A stretch of 64,000 nucleotides of DNA from contig NZ_JAESVA010000001.1 in the NCBI RefSeq assembly GCF_020621385.1, positions 310,001 through 374,000 on the forward strand, in the 5' to 3' direction. A model generated the notes under the pieces. It was given only the letters and a program-made list of their open reading frames with translations, made no database searches and was not told the origin of the DNA. The stretch is from Acidisoma cellulosilyticum (GTDB lineage: Bacteria; Pseudomonadota; Alphaproteobacteria; Acetobacterales; Acetobacteraceae). Shown here piece after piece: positions 1-8,782 of this stretch (its first letter is position 1; the number at the start of each line of letters is the position of its first letter). A program made the translations under genes and the position numbers.

Positions 1-517
1 GGATATAGTCGCTGAAACCGTCAATCAGCGCCGAGGCATAGGCCCAACGCCCGCCTGTATACCAGCAGCGATGCAAACCGCCGCCTTTGACAGGCATGAA
101 GCCGATCTGGCGCGGATTGGCCGGGCTGGCAATATCGTAGACGACCAGACCCGCCGACCAGTTTTGCTCATGCACCGCGTCCTTCGCATGGAAGTCGGCC
201 TTGCCCTTGTAGTAGTTCTTCTCATCCTCCAATTCCGGCTGCGCGAACATGTCCTTGGCATGCACGACGAGCAGCAAGTCGTCATGGGTCTGCAGATGCA
301 GGCTCCAGGTATTGAAGGGCGCGGGAATATAGTTGACCGGCTTGATGTTCTTGGGATCCGACACATCAAGGACGGAGAATCCTTTGGAGAAGATATGCCC
401 GATATAGGCATGCCCGCGATGTACCATGATCTGCACGCCGTCCTCGCGCCCACCTTGGTCGCTATGGCCGATAATCCGCATATTGCGTGCATGGCTCGGC
501 GTCGGGAGATTTGTCAT
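1..517 (-). CDS. LVIVD-repeat protein, 3' end beyond window
   Basis: The minus strand reads open from an ATG at 515-517 to the left edge with no stop, so only the first 172 residues are visible. AGGAAC lies just upstream as a ribosome site. The translation begins MTNLPTPSHARNMRIIGHSD and carries segments such as HIFSKGFSVLDVSDP and AGLVVYDIASPANPRQIGF. These match the LVIVD-type beta-propeller repeats, in which each blade ends with a strand and a DxSxP turn. No signal peptide is evident. The gene lies 95 bases downstream of the ABC binding-protein gene on the same strand and is probably the last visible gene of that operon. Proteins of this family often accompany oxidoreductase/aldolase catabolic genes, but no biochemical role can be assigned from sequence. 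Confidence 0.72.
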   Translation of the reverse strand, partial: MTNLPTPSHARNMRIIGHSDQGGREDGVQIMVHRGHAYIGHIFSKGFSVLDVSDPKNIKPVNYIPAPFNTWSLHLQTHDDLLLVVHAKDMFAQPELEDEKNYYKGKADFHAKDAVHEQNWSAGLVVYDIASPANPRQIGFMPVKGGGLHRCWYTGGRWAYASALIDGFSDYI

Positions 518-612
518 AATTGTTCCTAACGATGTCGGTGATGAGGCAAGGGTCCGCCGCCATGCTCCCATCCAAATGATTCTTCAATTATCTGGACAGG
601 AGCGGACCAGCG

Positions 613-1731
613 TTACTTCCCCCAAATCTTCTTATAGGCATCGCGATAGCCATTATCCGGGTCGAAGATCCCGTTCTTGCCACCATCGCTATCGATATTC
701 GAGGACGTGAAAAGATGGACCGGATTGACGAATCCACTCGGCGGCTGACCCGCAAAGGCGCGGTTCAACTCATCGATCGCCTGCCAACCCTGAAGACGAA
801 GCGGGTCAGCGACTGTCCCAATCTGGTATTGCTTGTCGCGGATGCGCTCGAAGGCTGATTTGGAGCCATCGCCCGCCGAAATATTGCGCGGGTAGCCGTC
901 ACCGTCGATACCGGCGGATTGGAGAGACGGTGATATGAAGTCGTAGTAAAGATCATTGACGCCGATCGAATAGGTCCATTTCACACCATATTTCGATAGA
1001 AGTGAGGTCGTCAGCTGTGGCATGCGGTTCGAGACATCGCCCAGCGGCGTGTCTTCAATGGCGAGGATCGAGCAACCCTGGCAACCTTTCAGAACGGCGG
1101 CCTCCGCATTGGTCTTGGCCGTCGCGATCGAGTAGATGCTGTCCGTAAACAGCACGACATTGGCCTTGCCACCGGAATCAACCACGGCCAGAAGAGCAGC
1201 CGCCTTAGCGACATCGAGCGGATTCGTCGTTATATTGGTGAAGACTGGCGAGTTATGAATTTTTCCGGGTTTGGGACCGGAATGCCAGGCCACAATCTTG
1301 ATGCCGCTCTGCACCGCCTGCTGGATCAGCGGTGCCTGCTCTGCTGCATCGACGGAGCCCAAAATGATGCCGTCCGGCTTCAGTGCGATGGCCTGGCTCA
1401 AGGCCGTGGCACGCCCGGACACCGATCCCTGCCCGTCCAGCGTCCGATAGGTCCAGCCAATTACCTTGGCGGCTTCCTCGGCGCCGTCGCTGACGCCTTT
1501 GACGCCACCATTGCGCCCGTCTGTCGAGATATAAACGATGAGCTTATGGCCGACGGCAGCGGGACCCGTGGTCGGTCCCGTCCAGGGCGGTGCGGGCGCC
1601 GTGACCTTCGCGATATAATCCTTGGCCGAGGCCATATAGGCATCGTCGGCCAGGGCCAAGGATACGCCCATTGTCATGAACACAGCAGATGACAGAAGAA
1701 GGCTTGTCATATTTCGACGAGGCCAGAACAT
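613..1731 (-). CDS. Sugar ABC transporter substrate-binding protein
   Basis: This is a periplasmic binding protein of the LacI/RbsB-like type (372 residues). It has an N-terminal signal peptide (basic WPRR, then a hydrophobic run, cleavage expected after ALA at about residue 28). The fold signatures are HKLIVYISTDGRNGG, a VSDGAEEAAKVIGW helix and a LKPDGIILGSVDA strand, as in sugar-binding proteins that deliver ligand to CUT2-class importers. A start at 1731 is preferred over 1743 because GGAGG sits six bases before it. It is the third gene of a minus-strand operon after the ATPase and permease. The divergent GntR regulator next to the operon suggests substrate-induced expression. The ligand is unknown; neighbouring oxidoreductase and DapA-like genes suggest a sugar acid or related compound. 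Confidence 0.85.
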   Translation of the reverse strand: MFWPRRNMTSLLLSSAVFMTMGVSLALADDAYMASAKDYIAKVTAPAPPWTGPTTGPAAVGHKLIVYISTDGRNGGVKGVSDGAEEAAKVIGWTYRTLDGQGSVSGRATALSQAIALKPDGIILGSVDAAEQAPLIQQAVQSGIKIVAWHSGPKPGKIHNSPVFTNITTNPLDVAKAAALLAVVDSGGKANVVLFTDSIYSIATAKTNAEAAVLKGCQGCSILAIEDTPLGDVSNRMPQLTTSLLSKYGVKWTYSIGVNDLYYDFISPSLQSAGIDGDGYPRNISAGDGSKSAFERIRDKQYQIGTVADPLRLQGWQAIDELNRAFAGQPPSGFVNPVHLFTSSNIDSDGGKNGIFDPDNGYRDAYKKIWGK

Positions 1732-1802
1732 CTCATCCTCCATCTTTTGTTTGCAGGCCGTCTTTTGAATGCATGCGGCCTTTGCGTCTCACTTGCCGGA
1801 CT

Positions 1803-2828
1803 TCACCTCCGGCGGGTCACCGACCGGCGACGCTGCGCGTATCCGGCGATTCCGATGGCAACGACAAGCGTTGCGCCATTGAACAGAGGCTCTACAAAGA
1901 AGGCGCCCCCGAATTGCTGAATGCCCGAGATGCCAACGGCCAGGATAAGCACGCCGACCAGCGTGCCCCATACATTGACACGTCCTGGCTTGATCGTGGT
2001 CGACCCTAGAAAAGCGCCGACCAGCGCAGGCAGAAGATATTCCAGCCCGACGCTCGCCTGACCGATTCTCAATTTGCTCGCGAGCACAACCCCCGCAAAG
2101 GCGGTCAGCGTGCTGGATGCGACGAAGACGCCGATGACATAGCGACGGACAGGAATGCCGTTGAGAGCCGCAGAGCGCGGATTGGCGCCGATCGCATATA
2201 TGAACCGGCCGAGCGGCAGCCGTTCCGTCACGACCCAAAGCAGAACGGCAAGAAGCAGGACATAGAAGGCCGTGATGGGTAGCCCGATGACCCAGGTTCC
2301 ATTGATATCCAGGAAACCACGGGACAAAGGACCTATGACCTGCTGGCCGCCCGTATACCAAAGGGCGAGAGCATAAAGGATCGTGCCCGTGCCCAAAGTC
2401 GCGATAAAACTGTCGATCTGTGCAATCTCAACCAATAGACCATTGATCAAACCACAAACCGCACCGGCCAGAAGAACCACGATAACGGCAACTTCCCAGC
2501 TCCAGCCGAACTGCGTCTGCAGGCTGATGGCCAGAATATGCCAAAGCACGATGCCGTAGCCGACGGTCAGGTCAATGCGCCCGGCCATCATCGGCAACAT
2601 CGCAGCCAGCGACAGCATGGCAATGATCGCCTTGTCGCTCAGGATTGAGCGAACATTGAGCATGGTCGGGAATGTGTCTGGCAACAGCACGGAAAACAAT
2701 ATGATGAGAAAAACAGTCAGGATCGGCAGACCATAGACCGGCAAAAGGCGTCTTATCACCTCGGCCTTCGACAGACCCTTCAGTTCGGATCGCGTCGGCT
2801 CAAGCGCATTGGATTCGAGAGATTGCAT
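1803..2828 (-). CDS. Sugar ABC transporter permease
   Basis: This is an integral membrane subunit of about 341 residues in the RbsC/CUT2 permease family, with roughly eight to ten hydrophobic segments. The family signature lies near SFIATLGTGTILYALALW, followed by the cytoplasmic coupling region LPLGRFIYAIGANPRSAALNGI. The chosen ATG (2828) lies four bases after the ATPase stop and is preceded by GGTGAG. A GTG at 2864 would add 12 residues and overlap the ATPase gene. It partners the ATPase immediately upstream and the binding protein downstream. The substrate is not predictable from the sequence. Confidence 0.86.
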   Translation of the reverse strand: MQSLESNALEPTRSELKGLSKAEVIRRLLPVYGLPILTVFLIILFSVLLPDTFPTMLNVRSILSDKAIIAMLSLAAMLPMMAGRIDLTVGYGIVLWHILAISLQTQFGWSWEVAVIVVLLAGAVCGLINGLLVEIAQIDSFIATLGTGTILYALALWYTGGQQVIGPLSRGFLDINGTWVIGLPITAFYVLLLAVLLWVVTERLPLGRFIYAIGANPRSAALNGIPVRRYVIGVFVASSTLTAFAGVVLASKLRIGQASVGLEYLLPALVGAFLGSTTIKPGRVNVWGTLVGVLILAVGISGIQQFGGAFFVEPLFNGATLVVAIGIAGYAQRRRSVTRRR

Positions 2829-2832
2829 AATC

Positions 2833-4377
2833 TCACCCGTGGATGGAGGAGAGCGTATCGACACTGCCGACCCTTGCCGAGGCGGCGGCTAGAAGCGATC
2901 CGACCGAGAGTTGATCGCCGTGAAGCTCGGCCACAACCTGCCCGCGATCGAACACAAGCGCACGATGACAGACATTGGCGACCTCCTCGAAATCAGTCGA
3001 CACCACAATGATGCAGGCGCCTTTCTCAACGACTTCGTTGAACAGCCGATAGATCTCGGCCTTGGCACCGACATCCACGCCGGCCGTCGGATCTTCAAAA
3101 ATATAGACCTTGCCGCGTAGATGCAGCCAACGCCCGACGACGACCTTCTGCTGATTTCCCCCGGATAATGCTTCGATCGGCATGGTGGGCGCATTAGGAC
3201 GCAAATGGACCGTCGATCCAAGCTTGATTGCGGCCGTGGTCTCGCGGAACGGCGAGATATATTTGAACAATCCGTGCCCTGCGGCCGGCGGATTGAGGAA
3301 GAAATTCTCGCGCACCGACAATGTCGGAACGGTCGATCCGGCAGTACGATCGCCCCAGACCAAAACGATACCGGCCGCCATGGCCTCACGCGGGCTGCCG
3401 GCTGCCACAGGCTTGTCGTCCAGCATCGCCTGGCCTGCCGTCATCGGCATCAGGCCGAACAGACTACGGCCGATAGCCTCCTGGCCCGCGCCTCTCAGCC
3501 CGACCAGGCCGATCACTTCACCGGCATGGAAATCGGCATCGATGGGACCCACGTCATTGACACAGACGGATCTGAGCGACAGGCGTGGTTGACCCAGCTT
3601 CTCCACAGGCCGTTTGTAGATCTGGGACGGTTCACGACCGACGATCATCAGAATCGCATCATGCGGCGTTACGTCGGCGACCGCCCGATCCCCTGCCGGC
3701 TGGCCGTCGCGCAGCACCACCATGCGGTCGGCAATGTCGAAGACCTCATCCAGACGGTGCGAGACATAGACCATGCCTACCCCACGGTCCCGCAAGCGCC
3801 GCAAGACTTTGAACAATCGCCCGACTTCGTCTGCCGGCAGGCTTGCGGTCGGCTCATCAAGCACAAGCACCTCAGCCTCCGCGACAAGCGCCCGGCTGAT
3901 GGCGACAAGAGATTTCTCCGTACGATTGAGATTCTGCACTCGCTCGTCAGGATCGATATCCACGCCCAGTTGGTCCAATGCCTTGGCGGCACGCTTGCGG
4001 GCGTCGGACCAGTTGAGCAGGCCCATGCGTTTCGGATAGCCGAGCGACAGACAGATATTCTCGGAAACCGTCATCCATTCGATCAGGCCAAGATCCTGAT
4101 GAATAAAGGCAATCGGCATCTGCCGGGGTGAATGTGTGAAGTCCTCGCCATTGTAAGTAATGCTGCCGGTATCGAGCGCCACGACGCCCGCCATAATTTT
4201 GATGAACGTTGATTTGCCAGCGCCGTTTTCACCGAGAAGGGCTACGATTTCACCACGGCAAACCGACAAAGACGCTTCCTTCAGCGCCTGCGTTCCTCCA
4301 AATCTCTTGGAAATGCCGGTCATAGCCAAAAGACAGGCACCGACCTCTCTGGGACGTGCTTTTTGCACGATCTCCAT
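2833..4377 (-). CDS. Sugar ABC transporter ATP-binding protein (two NBDs)
   Basis: This is the energising subunit of a CUT2-type sugar importer: 514 residues with two fused nucleotide-binding domains. The first has a full Walker A (GENGAGKST, about residue 50) and Walker B (VLVLDEPTASL) but a degenerate signature motif. The second has a degenerate Walker A (GLRGAGQEA) but an intact LSGGNQQK signature. This asymmetry is normal for the RbsA/XylG family. The ATG at 4377 has a GGGGAGAT ribosome site. It is the first gene of the operon running into the permease, binding protein and LVIVD protein, with its promoter in the gap shared with the GntR regulator. Confidence 0.9.
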   Translation of the reverse strand: MEIVQKARPREVGACLLAMTGISKRFGGTQALKEASLSVCRGEIVALLGENGAGKSTFIKIMAGVVALDTGSITYNGEDFTHSPRQMPIAFIHQDLGLIEWMTVSENICLSLGYPKRMGLLNWSDARKRAAKALDQLGVDIDPDERVQNLNRTEKSLVAISRALVAEAEVLVLDEPTASLPADEVGRLFKVLRRLRDRGVGMVYVSHRLDEVFDIADRMVVLRDGQPAGDRAVADVTPHDAILMIVGREPSQIYKRPVEKLGQPRLSLRSVCVNDVGPIDADFHAGEVIGLVGLRGAGQEAIGRSLFGLMPMTAGQAMLDDKPVAAGSPREAMAAGIVLVWGDRTAGSTVPTLSVRENFFLNPPAAGHGLFKYISPFRETTAAIKLGSTVHLRPNAPTMPIEALSGGNQQKVVVGRWLHLRGKVYIFEDPTAGVDVGAKAEIYRLFNEVVEKGACIIVVSTDFEEVANVCHRALVFDRGQVVAELHGDQLSVGSLLAAASARVGSVDTLSSIHG

Positions 4378-4423
4378 CTTGGATCTCCCCTCACTGCCGT
4401 GTTATCCGGCATATGACGTGACA

Positions 4424-4450
4424 GACTTGTTCATAAGTTGTAACTAAGTC
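4424..4450. promoter_or_regulatory. Candidate operator between ABC operon and GntR gene
   Basis: The 163-base divergent gap holds an inverted repeat, GACTT at 4424-4428 and AAGTC at 4446-4450. A tighter nested repeat is ACTT at 4425-4428 and AAGT at 4435-4438. FadR-type GntR regulators bind short AT-rich inverted repeats in such divergent gaps. Assignment to the adjacent regulator is inference. Confidence 0.3.
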
Positions 4451-4540
4451 AAGCAAATATTGGCTGCGATAACAGAGGATCGGCTTCACAGGGTAATTTG
4501 CCTTACAACGTGAGCGATCGTAACGGGCAAGGGCAAAGGC

Positions 4541-5281
4541 TTGCGCTCTGGGGATTGGGATAAGGACGTGGCAGCTTTTCGGCCTTCGCGGCGCCTCGGC
4601 GACGAGCTTTATGACGCGCTGATCGATTTGATCGATCGCGGCGAATTAACCGATGGCAGCCGGCTGCCGGCGGAAAACGACATCGCCTTGAAATTTGGCG
4701 TTTCGCGCCCGGTCGTGCGCGAAACGCTGTCTCGCCTGCGCGACGATGGCCGGATCATTTCACGCCGCGGTTCCGGCAGCTATGTCGTTAAAAAACTGTC
4801 GGAAAAGATCGACCTTGCCTCTCGGATCGGCTTCGGGCCGATCAGCAGCCTTGATCAGATCGCCAAGTGTTACGCATTTCGTATCGCCATCGAAGGAGAG
4901 GCCGCATGCCACGCGGCTGCCAACAGATCCGCGGAGGATCTCTCCATCCTGCGTGAAAGCCTGCTTGGTATCGGCAGCATGATTGAAGCCAATAAAGTCG
5001 GCAGCGACATAGATTACCAGTTTCACATGGCGGTGACCCGCGCGTCCGGAAACGAATGGTTCGTCTCCGCCATGCTGGCGATGCGCGATCAGATCGAATT
5101 CACCATCGATCTCGCGCGCACGCTGTCCATGTCACGATCGGCGGCGCATATTCAAGGTGTCCAGACCGAGCATGTCCTGATCTTCAATGCCATCGAAGCC
5201 GGCGAGCAGGAGGCCGCCAAAGCCGCCATGCGGAACCATCTCAGCAATGCCTGCGATCGTATTTTCAAAGGTCCTGGCTAG
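4541..5281 (+). CDS. GntR/FadR-family transcriptional regulator
   Basis: This is a DNA-binding repressor or activator of about 246 residues. It has an N-terminal winged helix (residues about 20-80, including LPAENDIALKFGVSRPVVRE and a GRIISRRGSGSYV wing) and a C-terminal all-helical FCD ligand domain, as in FadR. It is transcribed away from the ABC operon and probably controls it and the downstream catabolic genes. The start is uncertain: TTG at 4541 gives the longest product, while GTG at 4568 is closer to an AAGGA. Its last 17 bases overlap the 3' end of the convergent oxidoreductase gene. Confidence 0.85.
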   Translation: MRSGDWDKDVAAFRPSRRLGDELYDALIDLIDRGELTDGSRLPAENDIALKFGVSRPVVRETLSRLRDDGRIISRRGSGSYVVKKLSEKIDLASRIGFGPISSLDQIAKCYAFRIAIEGEAACHAAANRSAEDLSILRESLLGIGSMIEANKVGSDIDYQFHMAVTRASGNEWFVSAMLAMRDQIEFTIDLARTLSMSRSAAHIQGVQTEHVLIFNAIEAGEQEAAKAAMRNHLSNACDRIFKGPG

Positions 5282-6143
5282 CATCGCGCGCGATGTCAGC
5301 CCTGAGCCAGGCCAAGGCTTCATTGGCCGTCGGATTGGGGATGCCGATCGGGCCTCTCGTCATCGCGTCGCAGGTTCGCTGAAAACGGGCGCGTACACCG
5401 GGCAGCACGTCGCTGGGCAGCCCGACTTTATGGAGTTGACGTTCCGCCTCCTCAACCTCCTTCAACCGCCGGGGCGCATGGACAGCATGGGTACGAACGA
5501 AAGCTTCGAGCGTCTCGCGCAACGGGTTGGCGTCGATATCACCGAGGGCGTCGAAGAGCCTGTCCATGACGCCATTTTCCTGGGCCGCGAGAAGGCATTC
5601 GACCGCCAGCGCCTCCACACCCTTGGTGAAGATGCTCCGGAGAATTTTGATCGCGGCCGCGTCCCCTGCCACGCCGTCAATGACCTTTATCGGCGCGTCG
5701 ATGGAGGCGAAGATCGTGGCGGCCATGGCGCTACCCGTTCCCGCCGCCAGCAGGCTGGTTTTAAGCCCCGACAGGGCAATCGCCCCCATAATCGCGATAT
5801 CCGCGTAATCCGGGCCGCGCTCGGCGGCAGCACGGGCTGCCAGGCGGATATCATCAGGGTCGCAGGTCGTCATATCCGCAAAAAGAGCGGACGTCCGCAT
5901 ATGCGGCAAGGCCGCTTCGGCCAATGACAAGGACAGCGAACCGAAGACGCAGGACATCACGGCCTCGGCCTCTTGCAGCCAGGGCCCGACACTCTCGAAC
6001 AGCGGCAAGCCGAATTCCGCGCAGAACGCGGTCGCCGCCGGCCGCGGATTCGGATCGCAACACAGGATCCTATGCCCCGCGGCTGAAAACGCTCGGGCAT
6101 AGAGCAATCCGACCTCGCCACAACCCAGGATCGCTATGTTCAT
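5265..6143 (-). CDS. NAD(P)-dependent oxidoreductase, 6PGDH-like with DUF1932
   Basis: This is a beta-hydroxyacid dehydrogenase relative of 292 residues. Its N-terminal Rossmann domain begins MNIAILGCGEVGLLYARAF (GxGxxG variant), and the helical C-terminal domain is of the DUF1932 type, with the catalytic-helix-like stretch GDAAAIKILRSIFTKG. Family members oxidise 3-hydroxy or 2-hydroxy acids such as 3-hydroxyisobutyrate or phosphogluconate-like substrates. A good AAGGGGGA ribosome site precedes the ATG. It runs convergently with the GntR gene and divergently from the DapA-like gene, within the same presumptive catabolic island. The exact substrate is unknown. Confidence 0.82.
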   Translation of the reverse strand: MNIAILGCGEVGLLYARAFSAAGHRILCCDPNPRPAATAFCAEFGLPLFESVGPWLQEAEAVMSCVFGSLSLSLAEAALPHMRTSALFADMTTCDPDDIRLAARAAAERGPDYADIAIMGAIALSGLKTSLLAAGTGSAMAATIFASIDAPIKVIDGVAGDAAAIKILRSIFTKGVEALAVECLLAAQENGVMDRLFDALGDIDANPLRETLEAFVRTHAVHAPRRLKEVEEAERQLHKVGLPSDVLPGVRARFQRTCDAMTRGPIGIPNPTANEALAWLRADIARDASQDL

Positions 6144-6241
6144 GCCGTCCCCCTTGCTCAGACAATGAGAATGCTATCGGCTTTGGCGGGCCATTGCTTG
6201 GCCGCTTGCGATCTTGCTTGTCTGGAAAGACAAAACAGAAA

Positions 6242-6270
6242 TTGACGCCAAACGCCACCGCTTGTATCCA
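6242..6270 (+). promoter_or_regulatory. Candidate promoter for the DapA-like gene
   Basis: A -35-like TTGACG (6242-6247) is followed after 17 bases by a -10-like TATCCA (6265-6270), about 80 bases before the ATG at 6348. An imperfect inverted repeat, CGCTT at 6259-6263 and AAGCG at 6278-6282, overlaps the -10. It could be an operator for the local GntR regulator. Confidence 0.35.
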
Positions 6271-6347
6271 ATTTATAAAGCGCGGTCTAAAAATAAACCG
6301 ATGGCGCGGGTTCAACCGCACAAACCCTGCTGAAGGGGACGCATGTC

Positions 6348-7304
6348 ATGACCTTGAACGAAACCACCACGGGAACCATTGCAATTGCGCCGACACCTTT
6401 CGATGGTGACGGGCGGGTCGATCAGCGGTCGATCGACAGCATGTGCGATTTCTACGGCAAAATCGGCTGTACCGGTATCACGGTGCTGGGCATCATGGGC
6501 GAAGCCCCGAAACTGGATGCGCAGGAGGCGATCGATGTCGCCAAGCAGGTCATCCGGCGCGCGCAGGGATTGGACATCATTGTCGGCGTATCCGCGCCGG
6601 GCTTCGCCGCGATGCGGACACTCGCGCGCCACGCGATGGATGCAGGGGCCGCCGGCGTCATGATCGCGCCTTTGCCAAGCCTGCGAACGGATGAACAGAT
6701 CCTGACTTATTTCCGTCAGGCGGTTGAGGCGGTCGGACCCGATATTCCCTGGGTGCTGCAGGATTATCCGTTGACGCTGTCTGTGCAGATGACAGCTTCC
6801 ACCATTCGCGCCATCGTTCAGGAGCATGCGTCCTGCGTCATGCTCAAGCATGAGGATTGGCCGGGGCTGGAGAAAATCTCCGCCCTGCGCCGCTATCAGC
6901 GCGAGGGCAGCTTGCGCCCGCTCTCCATCCTGACCGGGAATGGCGCCCTTTTCCTGGATTTCGAGATGGAGCGCGGGGCCGATGGCGCAATGACGGGATA
7001 TGCCTTCCCCGAGATGCTGATCGACGTCGTCAACCTGTCCCGCGCGGGACGTCGTGACGATGCGCATGATCTGTTCGATGCCCATCTGCCGCTCATACGC
7101 TATGAGCAGCAGCAGGGCGTCGGATTGGCCGTACGCAAATACGTCATGGCGAAGCGCGGCATTATTGCTTTTGATGCGCAGCGCAAGCCGGCATCAAGCC
7201 TCAGCGCGACCGGCAGGGCGGAGGTCGATTATCTCCTCACCCGCCTTTCCCGTCATGACAGACGCGCCATGGCGCTAGACGGTATCGCGGGCGCCGCGTC
7301 ATGA
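6348..7304 (+). CDS. Dihydrodipicolinate synthase-family aldolase/dehydratase
   Basis: This is a class I (Schiff-base) lyase of the DapA/NanA superfamily, 318 residues, probably a TIM barrel. The conserved tyrosine is in LQDYP (Y140), and the lysine that forms the Schiff base with a 2-oxo acid is in MLKHED (K167). The product is not likely to be the lysine-pathway DapA, because it is embedded in a transporter/oxidoreductase island and has an N-terminal motif GIMGEAP in place of GTTGE. Members of this branch act on sugar-acid-derived 2-keto acids. It overlaps the following FAD dehydrogenase by four bases (ATGA), so the two are cotranslated. Confidence 0.85.
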   Translation: MTLNETTTGTIAIAPTPFDGDGRVDQRSIDSMCDFYGKIGCTGITVLGIMGEAPKLDAQEAIDVAKQVIRRAQGLDIIVGVSAPGFAAMRTLARHAMDAGAAGVMIAPLPSLRTDEQILTYFRQAVEAVGPDIPWVLQDYPLTLSVQMTASTIRAIVQEHASCVMLKHEDWPGLEKISALRRYQREGSLRPLSILTGNGALFLDFEMERGADGAMTGYAFPEMLIDVVNLSRAGRRDDAHDLFDAHLPLIRYEQQQGVGLAVRKYVMAKRGIIAFDAQRKPASSLSATGRAEVDYLLTRLSRHDRRAMALDGIAGAAS

Positions 7305-8719
7305 TCGGGTTGAATGCCGATCTTCTGGATCGGTTCTCTGCCATCGTCGGTGCGCGCCATGCGCTGCGCGACCAAGCCGACCAGCACGCGTTTCTGGAGG
7401 AGCCACGCGACCGTTATCACGGCAAGACCGCAATCGTTCTGCGGCCAAAGTCGACCGCCGAAGTTCAACAGATTCTGCAACTCGCGCATGACACGCGTAC
7501 CGCCATCGTTCCACAAGGTGGCAATACCGGCCTGGTCGGCGGCCAAATTCCGGACGGGTCCGGCTTGCAGGTCGTGCTGTCACTGACCCGTCTCAACGCC
7601 ATTCGCGCGATCGATCCCATCAGCAATACAATCGACGTTGAGGCCGGCGTCACGCTGCAACGCGTTCGCGAAACAGCCGAAGCGGCGGACCGGCTTTTTG
7701 CGCTCTCTCTAGCGTCGGAAGGCAGTTGCACCATCGGCGGCAATATCGGCACCAATGCTGGCGGCACCAGTACCATCGCCTATGGCAATATGCGCGATCT
7801 GGTGCTCGGGCTGGAAGTCGTGCTCGCTGACGGAAGCCTGTGGCGCGACATGCGGCATCTCCGCAAGGATAATACCGGCTACGATTTTCGCGGCCTGTTC
7901 GTGGGGTCGGAAGGCACGTTGGGTATCGTCACCGCCGCCGTGCTGAAACTTTATCCCAGACCGCGCTCGACTGCGACCGCCTTCGCCGCTGTGCGAGACC
8001 CGGCTGCGGCGCTGGCACTTCTCCAAATCGCGCAGGCAGATAGTCGCGCCGCATTGGTCGCCTTCGAGTTGATCCCTCGCTTAGGAATGGAACTCGCTGT
8101 CAAGCATGATCTGGGCTCGCGTGACCCGCTTGCCACGGCCTATCCCTGGTATGTCCTGTTGGAACTCACCTCGGGCGCCGAGAGCGGGCTTAATACCGTC
8201 CTGGAAGAGCTGCTCGGCGACGGGATGGAGCAAGGTTTGATCGAAGACGCAGCCCTCGCGTCCTCGATGGAACAAGCGAAGGCATTGTGGCGCCCGCGCG
8301 AAAGCATGTCTGAGGTTCAGGGCCGCGAAGGTGGCTCCATCAAACATGATGTCTCCATCCCGGTCGCCGATGTCGCGGCTTTTATTGCGGAGGCAACTGC
8401 GGCGGTAGAGGCCTTCCTGCCGGACGCACGGGTGCTGCCCTTCGGTCATGTCGGGGACGGCAATATCCATTTCAACATCAGCCAGCCTGCCGGCGGCGAC
8501 AAGGACGCGTTCCTTGCCCATTGGGAGGACGTCAACGCGATCGTGCATGACATCGTCGCGCGCTATCACGGTTCCATTTCCGCAGAACACGGCATCGGCC
8601 AGTCGAAGCTTAGCCTTCTGCCCCAAGTTAAAGACAAGGTGGCGATGCAGATGATGTATGCCACCAAGCAGATGCTCGATCCCAAGGGCATTCTGAATCC
8701 CGGAAAGCTGCTTCTCTAA
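7301..8719 (+). CDS. FAD-binding oxidoreductase, GlcD/D-2-hydroxyacid dehydrogenase type
   Basis: This is a flavoenzyme of 472 residues of the FAD-linked oxidase family. The FAD-binding PP-loop region is IVPQGGNTGLVGGQ, and a second FAD motif lies in CTIGGNIGTNAGG. The C-terminal substrate/metal region contains LPFGHVGDGNIHFN and ISAEHGIGQSK. This layout fits D-lactate, D-2-hydroxyglutarate or glycolate (GlcD) dehydrogenases, which oxidise D-2-hydroxy acids to 2-oxo acids. Its start overlaps the DapA-like gene. A 2-hydroxyacid made or consumed by that lyase is a plausible substrate, but this is inference. Confidence 0.87.
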   Translation: MIGLNADLLDRFSAIVGARHALRDQADQHAFLEEPRDRYHGKTAIVLRPKSTAEVQQILQLAHDTRTAIVPQGGNTGLVGGQIPDGSGLQVVLSLTRLNAIRAIDPISNTIDVEAGVTLQRVRETAEAADRLFALSLASEGSCTIGGNIGTNAGGTSTIAYGNMRDLVLGLEVVLADGSLWRDMRHLRKDNTGYDFRGLFVGSEGTLGIVTAAVLKLYPRPRSTATAFAAVRDPAAALALLQIAQADSRAALVAFELIPRLGMELAVKHDLGSRDPLATAYPWYVLLELTSGAESGLNTVLEELLGDGMEQGLIEDAALASSMEQAKALWRPRESMSEVQGREGGSIKHDVSIPVADVAAFIAEATAAVEAFLPDARVLPFGHVGDGNIHFNISQPAGGDKDAFLAHWEDVNAIVHDIVARYHGSISAEHGIGQSKLSLLPQVKDKVAMQMMYATKQMLDPKGILNPGKLLL

Positions 8720-8782
8720 CAAGCAACCTCCAGAACAATGGATGCCTGTGCAGCACTTTTGCGCCGCACGCGTTATGCGCGT

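Noticed and set aside
2823-3011. Small ORFs antisense to the ABC ATPase
   Set aside because: No ribosome site or family, and frames alternate with the ATPase codon pattern.
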